From Pedobacter sp. (lineage in GTDB: Bacteria; Bacteroidota; Bacteroidia; Sphingobacteriales; Sphingobacteriaceae): a stretch of DNA of 59,489 nucleotides. Position 1 is the stretch's first letter. Each line of letters opens with the position of its first letter. A program made the position numbers and the translations under genes. The notes beneath the pieces were generated by a model. That model saw nothing but the letters and a program-made list of their open reading frames with translations, had not been told where the DNA came from and did no database searches. The stretch covers positions 1,011,440 to 1,070,928 of the forward strand of contig JAVHXV010000001.1 of assembly GCA_031119475.1 (NCBI GenBank), read 5' to 3'. Of the stretch, positions 46,314 through 53,290 are shown in pieces.

Positions 46314-46346
46314 CTAAAGTTACGGTAACGTACCCGAAAATGCAAA
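46314..46346 (-). promoter_or_regulatory. Promoter with LacI operator copy 5 in its spacer
   Basis: On the minus strand TTTG (46346-46343) and TAACTTTA (46322-46315, seven of eight bases of the -7 consensus) are separated by exactly 20 bases. The operator CGGTAACGTACCCG occupies 46323-46336 between them. Repressor bound there would exclude polymerase. Confidence 0.65.
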
Positions 46347-46377
46347 TGTTAATTTTAACAACAAGGGTTTAATTGAG

Positions 46378-46411
46378 CATTGTCATTTCGAACGCAGTGG
46401 GGAATCTCTGG
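46378..46411 (+). repeat. Dispersed TCGAACG repeat, copy 1
   Basis: Contains GTCATTTCGAACGCAGTG followed by GGGAATCTCTGG. It is closely similar to the reverse complement of 47219-47250 and to 54828-54861. No ORF. Such elements are common in Bacteroidota intergenic DNA. Confidence 0.75.
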
Positions 46412-46495
46412 AATGCCTATTGGACAAGTTCTCTGCTACAATGAATAGCAGCCCAGAACAACTCACGCCATTTTTTGTTATCTAAGATAAAACGA

Positions 46496-46978
46496 ATGTC
46501 GCCTAAACCACCCCAAAAGCAAGATCAAGCTGCTCGTGCAAAATTATCGCCCAAGAAAGCGAACGACCATATCGCACAATTCTTTACCAGTATTTTCGGG
46601 ACACTTTCTTTTTTATTTGTTTTTCTCGTTTTCATCGCTGTCTGGACCGCCTGGAATTTGAAATTTTTCCCTGGGCTATCACCTTTCGACCCCTTCCCTT
46701 TTCCGCGATTGGAATTGATATTATCAGCTTTTGCCATCTTTTTATCCATTGCTGTGCTCATTAGCCAGAAGCGGCAGGCCAGATTGGAAAAAATTAGTGA
46801 GCAGGTAGAATTTGAAGTCAACCTAAGGGCCGAAAAAGAGATCACCAAGGTATTGGAAATGTTGCAGCGCATTCAGCAGAAATTGGGAATCGAACATGCT
46901 GACCCAGAACTAAAACAGATGATGAAAGATCTCGATACCGAAAAATTGCATCGTGAGCAAAAAGAGGAAAATGATTGA
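46496..46978 (+). CDS. DUF1003 family membrane protein
   Basis: 160 residues from the ATG at 46496 (an in-frame TTG lies at 46475). Two membrane helices joined by the family signature: FLFVFLVFIAVWTAWNLKF, then FDPFPFPRLELILSAFAIF and LISQKRQ. A C-terminal cytoplasmic coiled-coil follows (about 105-160, highly charged). The function of DUF1003 is unknown. The gene is flanked by two inverted copies of the dispersed repeat. Confidence 0.88.
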   Translation: MSPKPPQKQDQAARAKLSPKKANDHIAQFFTSIFGTLSFLFVFLVFIAVWTAWNLKFFPGLSPFDPFPFPRLELILSAFAIFLSIAVLISQKRQARLEKISEQVEFEVNLRAEKEITKVLEMLQRIQQKLGIEHADPELKQMMKDLDTEKLHREQKEEND

Positions 46979-47052
46979 TTGGTTAACTGTTTAATTGTTA
47001 ATTGTTTATTTGGTTATTTGGTTATTTGGTTAACTGGTTAACTGGTTAACTG
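46979..47052. repeat. Octamer array GGTTAACT/GGTTATTT type
   Basis: About nine 8-bp units (GGTTAACT, GTTTAATT, GGTTATTT) begin at the DUF1003 stop and run into the 29-bp hairpin at 47053. The whole 388-base gap 46979-47366 is accounted for by this, the hairpin, the array at 47086-47134, the dispersed repeat and the next gene's promoter region. Confidence 0.88.
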
Positions 47053-47081
47053 CCCTGCAGTACACTAGCGTGACTGCAGGG
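47053..47081. repeat. 29-bp extragenic hairpin, copy 2
   Basis: CCCTGCAGT / ACTGCAGGG arms around 11 bases containing CAC and GTG. Compared with 11670-11698, the T-A pair at the sixth stem position is C-G here. The length and flanking context are the same. Confidence 0.8.
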
Positions 47082-47085
47082 ACTA

Positions 47086-47134
47086 AGAACTGTGAACTAG
47101 AAACTGACAACTGTGAACTAGAAACTGTGAACTG
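47086..47134. repeat. GAACTGT/GAAACTG-type array
   Basis: Degenerate units GAACTGTG, AACTAGAA and ACTGACAA follow the hairpin directly. Word length alternates between 7 and 8. Confidence 0.8.
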
Positions 47135-47218
47135 CCACGCAGGCGTCCCTTCGTGATAAACCGACAACTTTTCCCAAGGAACTCTTGCGAAGCCTGCGGT
47201 TCAACTTGAAACCCGTTC

Positions 47219-47250
47219 AGAGATGTCTCACTGCGTTCGACATGACAATC
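47219..47250 (-). repeat. Dispersed TCGAACG repeat, copy 2 (inverted)
   Basis: The minus strand reads GTCATGTCGAACGCAGTG followed by AGACATCTCTG, matching copy 1 at 46378-46411. The two face each other across the DUF1003 gene. Confidence 0.75.
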
Positions 47251-47366
47251 CACACTAGAGAATTAACTGGCAACCTGCACCCTTTAACAAGCAACCTAAA
47301 CTTTATAAAAAACTTGCTATTGTAAAACTAAATAATTAGTTTAGATAATATAATCAACTATCCAAG

Positions 47367-48023
47367 ATGAAAAGTTTCTATCCACTAATTGCTATCCTAT
47401 TATTATTATCTTTTAAGGCCTCGGCACAAACAGCTAAAAGCCAGGAGCAATTGCCATATACGGTGCACAACCGCACCATTGAGCAGATAACAGAAGGCGA
47501 CCTGGCCATTTTGCGCTTCAGTGAAGCAAATGGCGCTGGACTGGCCTGGATTAAAAACACTGAATTTACGGATGGGACGATTGAATTTGATGCCCGTGGA
47601 CGTAACGTCTTGCAAAAAAGTTTCCTGGGCATTGCTCTTCACGGGAAAGACAATGAAACTTATGAGACCATTTATCTGAGGCCTTTTAATTTCCAGGCCA
47701 CAGATTCTACACGAAGGGTTCATGCGGTCCAGTATGCTTTTGAACCTAAATTTGGTTTTCAGCAATTGCGCAATACCCATAAGGACCAATATGAATCAGC
47801 TATTTTGCCTGCCAACATCAATCCCTCAGATTGGTTTCATGTTAAAGTTGAAGTAAAGGCAGATCAGATTACTGTTTTTTTAAATGGCAACAAACAGCCT
47901 TGCCTGGAAGTAAAATCACTAAATCCCAATCCTTCTGGAAAGATGATCGGTTTTTGGGTAGGCAATTCCTCGAATGGAGACTTCGCTAATTTTAAGCTCA
48001 CCAAATATAAGGTCTCTAGATAA
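47367..48023 (+). CDS. Secreted DUF1080-like concanavalin-fold protein
   Basis: 218 residues with a Sec leader ending in KASAQ. A single jelly-roll domain resembles DUF1080/LamG-like proteins: GTIEFDARGRNVLQKSFLG, ETIYLRPFNF, DWFHVKVEVKADQITVFLNG and a C-terminal GDFANFKL strand. It is much shorter than the DUF1080 protein at 28177. It could bind or hydrolyse a sugar derivative. A palindrome AAACTAA-ATAA-TTAGTTT (47325-47342) lies just upstream. The next gene starts 22 bases downstream. Confidence 0.75.
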   Translation: MKSFYPLIAILLLLSFKASAQTAKSQEQLPYTVHNRTIEQITEGDLAILRFSEANGAGLAWIKNTEFTDGTIEFDARGRNVLQKSFLGIALHGKDNETYETIYLRPFNFQATDSTRRVHAVQYAFEPKFGFQQLRNTHKDQYESAILPANINPSDWFHVKVEVKADQITVFLNGNKQPCLEVKSLNPNPSGKMIGFWVGNSSNGDFANFKLTKYKVSR

Positions 48024-48045
48024 AACACCTGAAGGAAAAAATGAC

Positions 48046-48945
48046 ATGAAATTCCTTTGTTTTTTATGCTTGATTTTGAACGTTCTTGCCGCTAATGCAC
48101 AAGAACAACTGGTCAGTGTAAATGGAAATCAGTTTAATGTGAAGATTAAAGGCTTGGAGAACCGGCAACCCAATGATCCGGTCATCATTTTTGAGAACGG
48201 CATGGGGGTTGACCTCCAAAATTGGAACAAGATTTTTGACCCGCTTTCAGCTTTTGCTCCTGTCTTGTCATACGACCGTGCAGGTATCGGCAAAAGTGGA
48301 AAGCAATTTCAGTCGCCAACGCCGGCTTTTGTGGCCAAAAACCTGCATGCTATCCTCCATCAGCTTCATATCCCACCGCCATATATTTTGGTTGGGCATT
48401 CTCTTGGGGGCGTTTATATCAGGGGATTTGCAGGAATTTATCCAGAAGAGATTGCAGGACTGGTATTTATCGATCCTGCAGATTTTACTGAAACAAAAAA
48501 CGACTGGAACGATATTTTCAGAAAAATGGGATTGGCAGAATCAAAGATCCAGCAGATGCTGATGGATAGGCTATACCGGCCTGCACAAAAAACCGATTCC
48601 CTAAACTATGGCCCATGGAGCGAGAGACAGGCCTTAAACGAGCTCCGAAAATCAGATTTTATGGAAATTTTCGATCTTCCCTTGCCCAAGGTGCCTGTCT
48701 ATTTTTTTGTTGGCGGAAAATTCGATGTCCCCCCTGCCCAGCGCAGCAAGGATTACGATCAGGAAGCCTTTTTCCATATCAAGAACAGCTCCAACATGGA
48801 AAGGTGGCGCAAGCTGATACACGCTACCTCAAAAGCTGGCGCCTTGATCTACTTGACCTCGGCAGGTCATTATATCCAATGGGATGACCCTCAATCGTTG
48901 ATTGACAACATTAAGATTATGGTAGGACGATTGAAAGGTAAATGA
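48046..48945 (+). CDS. Secreted alpha/beta hydrolase
   Basis: 299 residues from the ATG at 48046. An earlier in-frame ATG at 47974 overlaps the preceding gene and lacks a leader. Sec leader ending in ANAQ, then the classical fold: oxyanion-side FENGMGVDLQNW, SYDRAGIGKSG, nucleophile elbow VGHSLGGVYIRGFAG, Asp in the FIDPADF region and His in SAGHYIQWDDP. It is most like small lactone or ester hydrolases of the BioH/HSL type; the substrate is unknown. Probably co-transcribed with the DUF1080-like gene. Confidence 0.85.
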   Translation: MKFLCFLCLILNVLAANAQEQLVSVNGNQFNVKIKGLENRQPNDPVIIFENGMGVDLQNWNKIFDPLSAFAPVLSYDRAGIGKSGKQFQSPTPAFVAKNLHAILHQLHIPPPYILVGHSLGGVYIRGFAGIYPEEIAGLVFIDPADFTETKNDWNDIFRKMGLAESKIQQMLMDRLYRPAQKTDSLNYGPWSERQALNELRKSDFMEIFDLPLPKVPVYFFVGGKFDVPPAQRSKDYDQEAFFHIKNSSNMERWRKLIHATSKAGALIYLTSAGHYIQWDDPQSLIDNIKIMVGRLKGK

Positions 48946-49024
48946 AATAGATAATTTTGAAAATTCTCTATTTATCGCTTAACGTGATCACAGCCAACAA
49001 TAGGATTACAAAGCCAGATGTGCA

Positions 49025-49060
49025 ATCTTTAATCTTTTGTCTTTGATCTTTAATCTTTGC
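49025..49060. repeat. TCTTTNN heptamer array
   Basis: Five units of TCTTTAA/TCTTTTG/TCTTTGA in the gap between two convergent genes. Same word family as 82-122, 21728-21760 and 51783-51830. Confidence 0.85.
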
Positions 49061-49070
49061 TCAAAGTTTA

Positions 49071-49667
49071 TTACTTTTTACTTATTCTAAGAACTTCCGA
49101 CAGGCATGGCTTATTGCGGAGAAAGCTGATGCGTTGCTCTGCTGTATAGTTGTTATTGATCCAATATTTCACATCGCCCCTTTCTAAAATTGCTGGCATT
49201 CGATCATGTATTTCGGCCATTGCCGAATTGGGGGGCATGGTAATCATGGTAAAAGTTGGCAAAAGGATCCCTGTTTTGATATCGAACCAAATGTCCCATA
49301 ACCCTGCAATGTAAAAAGGCTGCCCATCTGCCCGCTCAATGCGATAGGTACATTCCTTTTCCTTATTGTATTCAAAAAACGCTTGGATACGTGCTACGCA
49401 GTGCTTTCTACCGACCAATTCACGCCAGAGCGGGACCAGAAAAAGCGATTCGATACGCGCATGCCTGTGCTTATTGTGGATTTTATCATCTTCGATCGAT
49501 AAGAGGCCCCAGCGATAGTGCTGCACCTTATCTGGCATGGCATCGGTAACCACGGGGATCATGGCACCGGGATTTCCACCAGCATTTCCTTTGGCTGTGT
49601 AGGACCCACCATCACGTTTGATGATCTTAATATCTTTCTGCTCTCCAATTTCAACGTGTCCGCACAT
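49071..49667 (-). CDS. SOS response-associated peptidase (SRAP/YedK/HMCES family)
   Basis: 198 residues. The invariant Cys2 (Met-Cys-Gly start), which links covalently to abasic sites in single-stranded DNA, is present. Family motifs include YRWGLLS, the catalytic Glu in AFFEYN (GFYEW in most members) and the HDRMPAIL motif with its His. These proteins shield abasic sites at stalled forks. The gene lies next to umuC/umuD on the same strand and shares a palindromic promoter element with umuD, so damage-responsive expression is likely. Confidence 0.92.
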   Translation of the reverse strand: MCGHVEIGEQKDIKIIKRDGGSYTAKGNAGGNPGAMIPVVTDAMPDKVQHYRWGLLSIEDDKIHNKHRHARIESLFLVPLWRELVGRKHCVARIQAFFEYNKEKECTYRIERADGQPFYIAGLWDIWFDIKTGILLPTFTMITMPPNSAMAEIHDRMPAILERGDVKYWINNNYTAEQRISFLRNKPCLSEVLRISKK

Positions 49668-49682
49668 ATCTTATATTTACTA

Positions 49683-49701
49683 CAAAACTAAATATTTTAG
49701 T
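49683..49701 (-). promoter_or_regulatory. -7 element overlapped by a palindrome, SRAP gene
   Basis: TAGTTTTG on the minus strand (49690-49683) matches TAnnTTTG. The palindrome ACTAAA-TAT-TTTAGT (49687-49701) overlaps it. The umuD promoter carries ACTAA-TATTT-TTAGT (51641-51655). Both fit a shared repressor site. Confidence 0.6.
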
Positions 49702-49868
49702 ATTTAGTATCTGTCTATCAAAAATTTTATGACTTTTTGACAACTTATGGAGAAAGCTGTGGCACTTAGAAAGTTATTTCAACCTTAAACCTACAACTGA
49801 CCAGCTATAACTTCACCCTGTTCAACGGAAGCCGCTATGTCCGACATGAAAACGCTATCTAGCAATAA

Positions 49869-49923
49869 ATCTTACTTTATCCTTTGTACTTTTTACTTTA
49901 TACTTTATACTTTATACTTTATA
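49869..49923. repeat. CTTTATA heptamer array
   Basis: Seven units of ACTTTATA/ACTTTTT type end exactly at the umuC stop codon (TAG, 49926-49924 on the minus strand). The remaining part of the 256-base gap holds the SRAP promoter element. Confidence 0.85.
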
Positions 49924-51177
49924 CTACTTCGTCACGATCAAATCCTTCCAGTTGGTGGTGTACTGTTTGCTCAGGTAATCTTGTTTCATCTTCCATGTTT
50001 TGTCAAAACCTTCCGCGGCCAGGCGCAAGGTACCACGCCCATAACGGTTATTGATGTCGTCCATTAATGTGGCTATTCCTTGCTGACGCTCATTCCCATA
50101 GGTATAAAAAAGGTTAGCCTGCACTTCTCCTGCCGGAATAATGCCAGTTATGCGCACACCTGTTTTAAGGTAGTTAAAACCAGGTTGCCAAATGGCCCGC
50201 AAAACTTGGAGCGCTATTTTGGTAAGTTCATGCGAACTATTTGCAGCAAAGGGCATTTTTATGGTTAGACTGGGATAATGTTGGTCATGTTTTACATTGT
50301 GCTTATTGGTGCGCAGGTAAACGGTGAGCTGCAGTCCCATACTCTGCTGTTGGCGAAGCTTAAGGGCAACAGTTGCGGCATGCATGGCAACAGCTTCCTC
50401 AATCTTTTCGAGCTTGGTCTGATAGGTATTGAAGCTTTGGCTCGACTCGATGCCTTTTGATCGCTCTGCGACATCACGGATACGGTTACAGGGAATGCCC
50501 CAAAGCTCCTGGTGCAAGCGCCAGCCCTGTACAGTCATCTGCCGACGAACAAAATCAGGCTTAAGTTCACGAAACTCGTGCGCAGTCTTGATATCATATT
50601 CCTGTAATTTACTGTAATAGGCCAAGCCAACGCCCCAAACATCTTCAATAGGAAAATCTTTAACTATTTCACTGATCAGTTCTTGACTGTCCAGCACCAA
50701 AAAAGATCGTCCCTGCCTTTTAGCTGCCTTATTGGCCAATTTGGCTAGTGACAATGTCGGTCCGATGCCAACTGTAATAGATAGCCCGGTATTTTGCATC
50801 ACTTGGCTGCTAAAATTTTTTACATAGCTATTTAATGCGATCCCGCTGATGTTTCCCAATGCCATAAATGCTTCATCGATACTGTAGACCATCAAGGTGT
50901 AGGTATAGCGGGCCAGGTTGTTCATCAGCCTTGCACTCATATCTGCATATAGGGCATAATTACTGCTGAAGATTACCGCATCATGTGTTTTCAGCCGCTC
51001 GCGGACCAAAAACTCGGCATCGGCCATTTTGATGCCGATGGCCTTGGCTTCGTTACTTCTGGCAATTACGCAGCCATCATTATTGCTGAGCACCACCACT
51101 ACCCTACCTTCCAATTCTGGGCGAAACAGCCGCTCGCAGCTCACATAACAATTATTAATGTCAACATGCGCAAACAC
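49924..51177 (-). CDS. umuC: Y-family DNA polymerase, UmuC
   Basis: 417 residues, full length. Palm-domain motifs: FAHVDINNCYVSCER (metal Asp6), the fingers segment VVLSNNDGCVIARS and YSIDEAF with the catalytic Asp-Glu pair. A helix-hairpin-helix thumb (GLSITVGIGPTLSLAKLAN) and a UmuC-type C-terminal little-finger domain follow. It is the catalytic subunit of an error-prone translesion polymerase. The start overlaps the umuD reading frame by 17 bases, so the two are translationally coupled. Confidence 0.95.
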   Translation of the reverse strand: MFAHVDINNCYVSCERLFRPELEGRVVVVLSNNDGCVIARSNEAKAIGIKMADAEFLVRERLKTHDAVIFSSNYALYADMSARLMNNLARYTYTLMVYSIDEAFMALGNISGIALNSYVKNFSSQVMQNTGLSITVGIGPTLSLAKLANKAAKRQGRSFLVLDSQELISEIVKDFPIEDVWGVGLAYYSKLQEYDIKTAHEFRELKPDFVRRQMTVQGWRLHQELWGIPCNRIRDVAERSKGIESSQSFNTYQTKLEKIEEAVAMHAATVALKLRQQQSMGLQLTVYLRTNKHNVKHDQHYPSLTIKMPFAANSSHELTKIALQVLRAIWQPGFNYLKTGVRITGIIPAGEVQANLFYTYGNERQQGIATLMDDINNRYGRGTLRLAAEGFDKTWKMKQDYLSKQYTTNWKDLIVTK

Positions 51178-51595
51178 GAAGGTACCTCCCAGTTTTATGC
51201 TGTGGCTGCAGGACCGGATTGAGCGTTAAAGTAACCACTCCCCAGCTGGTCCAGGTTTCTCCATTTGCTATCGTAATGCTGTGATCGGATGTGTCGGCCT
51301 TCAATACCAATTGACCGGTACCAGGTGCGTATTCACGTGTGTAGAAATCTCCTTGATAAAAAAAAACAACAATGCTTCCCGCAACCGGCCGTAAGGTCCT
51401 GTCGATCACCAGAATGTGATCTTTCAAAATATGATAACCTGTCATCGCCTCGCTTCCCATCCGCATATAGTAGGTATTATCTGGGTCCATCACAATGATT
51501 TCGGAAATGTCCAGCTCTGGCTCTTCATGGGTGAGCATAGGCAACCTAAAGCCCAGTACGTCTCTTTTCGTACGATGTTTTCTTAATCTTAACAT
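51161..51595 (-). CDS. umuD: UmuD-like LexA/S24-fold protein lacking the Ser-Lys dyad
   Basis: 144 residues from the ATG at 51595. The C-terminal LexA-like beta domain aligns with UmuD (YYMRMGSEAMTGYHILKDHI, then VIDRTLRPVAGSIVVFFYQG). At the nucleophile position, directly before the conserved Met, there is Ala50 instead of Ser. At the general-base position (GDFYTRE) there is Arg87 instead of Lys. If the alignment holds it cannot cleave itself as UmuD does. It may work uncleaved as the UmuC partner, or as a regulator. It overlaps umuC by 17 bases. A cross-family LexA call is secure; the symbol rests on context. Confidence 0.82.
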   Translation of the reverse strand: MLRLRKHRTKRDVLGFRLPMLTHEEPELDISEIIVMDPDNTYYMRMGSEAMTGYHILKDHILVIDRTLRPVAGSIVVFFYQGDFYTREYAPGTGQLVLKADTSDHSITIANGETWTSWGVVTLTLNPVLQPQHKTGRYLRVCAC

Positions 51596-51613
51596 AGCCA
51601 ATTGTCAATAGGC

Positions 51614-51657
51614 CAAAGCTAAAAAAACTGCATTTATATTACTAATATTTTTAGTAA
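51614..51657 (-). promoter_or_regulatory. umuDC promoter with palindrome over the -33 region
   Basis: The minus strand has TAGCTTTG (51621-51614), a perfect -7 element. About 20 bases upstream, where -33 should be, lies TTACTAATATTTTTAGTAA (51639-51657), an inverted repeat with 7-bp arms. Its core resembles the element at the SRAP promoter. Confidence 0.65.
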
Positions 51658-51782
51658 TTACCTACACCTATTTGGAATAGGATATTGTAAGCCAGGTCTT
51701 GCGCCAATGCATCGAGATAAATTGCACAGATTGGGCTGTGCGATGATTGGACAGATTAAAAAAGTTACGCTGATGGAGACCG

Positions 51783-51830
51783 TAATCTTTTGTCTTTTAT
51801 CTTTATTCTTTGCTCTTTGCTCTTTGCACC
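51783..51830. repeat. TCTTTNN heptamer array
   Basis: Seven units (TCTTTTG, TCTTTTA, TCTTTAT, TCTTTGC) shortly after the VOC gene's stop. Apart from the umuD promoter, the 252-base gap 51596-51847 holds nothing else recognised. Confidence 0.85.
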
Positions 51831-51847
51831 TTCAATTTCTTCCTTAA

Positions 51848-52252
51848 TCAAACCAATCCAAGTAACCACTTGACATCAAAAGCGTCGGTAATTTCGATTA
51901 GTTTTTGTTTGTTGGGCAGGTTTTCGATGATCGGTTTTTGGTGGGGCACTAATTTTTCAATGAGTGCTTGCCGATCGTCGGGGCTGGTGAATGGAAGGAA
52001 GATCGCTACATAGTTGCCAACAATCCTCCCCTCCTCATGAACGAGGTCTGAACCGAAAATGGTAACCTGGCTGGCATGTAGCGATCCGCTCACCACGGGC
52101 TGTGTGGCCAGGCCCAGCAATTTTCCGTTAAAGGTTTCCAACTGCAATTGCCCCCCAAAGCATTGCTGATAAAATTGGAGGGCCTTTTTGCAGTTTCCGG
52201 TAAAGGTGATGTACACTCCACTTTTAGGTGGGCTCAAATGGGCTTCAGTCAT
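51848..52252 (-). CDS. VOC/glyoxalase-fold protein (PhnB-like)
   Basis: 134 residues forming a single vicinal-oxygen-chelate unit: VYITFTGNCKKALQFYQQCFGG at the start, an Ala/Gly-rich strand (GSLHASQVTIFGSD) and a C-terminal strand ending ITDAFDVKWLLG. This is the DUF/PhnB-like branch, which often lacks clear metal ligands. It is three bases from an AHSA1-type gene and probably acts in a small stress-related cluster. Substrate unknown. Confidence 0.82.
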   Translation of the reverse strand: MTEAHLSPPKSGVYITFTGNCKKALQFYQQCFGGQLQLETFNGKLLGLATQPVVSGSLHASQVTIFGSDLVHEEGRIVGNYVAIFLPFTSPDDRQALIEKLVPHQKPIIENLPNKQKLIEITDAFDVKWLLGLV

Positions 52253-52255
52253 TGT

Positions 52256-52705
52256 TTAGGCATCAGGTATCTGAGGTTCTACCAATCTGATCAGCTTATC
52301 GAGCGATTCCTGCCAACCGAGATAGCACATTTCGACTGGGATGACTTCAGGGATGCCCTCTTGCAGTACTTTAAGCTCGGTACCGCAGACTACTTTTTTG
52401 AGCCACACGGTCGTGGTCATTTCTCCGGGGAGATTGGGATCATCGAACCGATCACTGTATTTGATCAGTTCATTTGTTTTGATCTCGAGATATTCTCCGC
52501 CAAATGAATGCCCGTTGCCGGTACTAAAGTTGATGAAGGTCATTTTAAACCTGCCGCCAACCTTGAAGTCCATTTCCTGGACGGTACACACGAAACCATA
52601 AGGCGGTAGCCATGTTGCGTGTGCAATGCGGTCTGAAAACGCCCTGAATACCTTTTCAGGACTTGCTTTGATGACCCGATGAAGGGAAACTGAATTATTT
52701 TTCAT
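52256..52705 (-). CDS. SRPBCC (AHSA1-like) domain protein
   Basis: 149 residues. START/AHSA1 fold: HRVIKASPEKVFRAFSDRIAHATWLPP, KVGGRFKMTF, GGEYLEIKTNELIKYSDRF and the final helix LGWQESLDKLIRLVEP. It probably binds a small hydrophobic ligand. Co-oriented with a VOC protein, a DoxX-like protein and a second SRPBCC protein, and opposite a DJ-1/AraC-type regulator. Confidence 0.85.
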   Translation of the reverse strand: MKNNSVSLHRVIKASPEKVFRAFSDRIAHATWLPPYGFVCTVQEMDFKVGGRFKMTFINFSTGNGHSFGGEYLEIKTNELIKYSDRFDDPNLPGEMTTTVWLKKVVCGTELKVLQEGIPEVIPVEMCYLGWQESLDKLIRLVEPQIPDA

Positions 52706-52824
52706 TTGATTTGATTTTTAAAGGTTAACGGGACTGCACCTGCCAAAGGCCACCGACAATCGTTTTTATCCTCAATTGGATTAAACTATAATCTGTCAAT
52801 CATTGCATGATGTTCAACAATGGG

Positions 52825-53208
52825 CTAGTTGGCTTTGTTTTGCGACCTCATTTTACGTCCATAGATATACGATGCTGCAAGTATTGCTCCGACCACAACT
52901 GGCATCAAGATATAAGCAATGTTCTTGTCGACACAAATATGGCTGATGAAGGCAAAGATCAGGTTAAAAAATAGTCCGGCGTAAGCCCATTCCCTTAGCC
53001 TGGCCGGCGTTTTCGGAAAGGCAATGGCAATTACACCGAGTATTTTACAGATCACAAGTGCATAGGCAAAGTAATCGGGATAGCCCAAGGGCTTAGTGCC
53101 TACGGTCAGGTAGGCTGGCGCTGCGATCAGCGTACCAAGTGGCATTACGCCTTCCCATAAGACAATAATGATGGTTGCGATCCAGAAAATGATTTTGTTT
53201 TTTTTCAT
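52825..53208 (-). CDS. DoxX-like membrane protein
   Basis: 127 residues with four predicted membrane helices (about 7-29, 46-66, 72-92 and 97-117). Family features: the PDYFAYALVICKILGVIAI helix and the PxRLREWAYAGLFFNLIFA segment. Inner-membrane protein of unknown function, often found with SRPBCC genes. The leader gap 52706-52824 shows nothing clear. Confidence 0.82.
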   Translation of the reverse strand: MKKNKIIFWIATIIIVLWEGVMPLGTLIAAPAYLTVGTKPLGYPDYFAYALVICKILGVIAIAFPKTPARLREWAYAGLFFNLIFAFISHICVDKNIAYILMPVVVGAILAASYIYGRKMRSQNKAN

Positions 53209-53220
53209 GATTGATAAGAG

Positions 53221-53275
53221 TTTAGCGTAGAGCGGTTAGCGTAAAGCGGGAGTTTAGAGGTTAGCGTGGGGCGTT
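53221..53275. repeat. GGTTAGCG/TTTAGCG-type array
   Basis: Words TTTAGCGTAGAGCG, GTTAGCGTAAAGCG and GTTAGCGTGGGGCG with a period of roughly 15, in the gap between two co-oriented genes. Related to the array at 26647-26693. Confidence 0.78.
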
Positions 53276-53290
53276 GCGCATTTGCGAGGC

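Noticed and set aside
46378..47250. Mobile element (MITE or IS) bounded by the inverted dispersed repeats
   Set aside because: No transposase, no target-site duplication visible, and the enclosed DUF1003 gene is an ordinary chromosomal gene. The copies are better seen as dispersed repeats.
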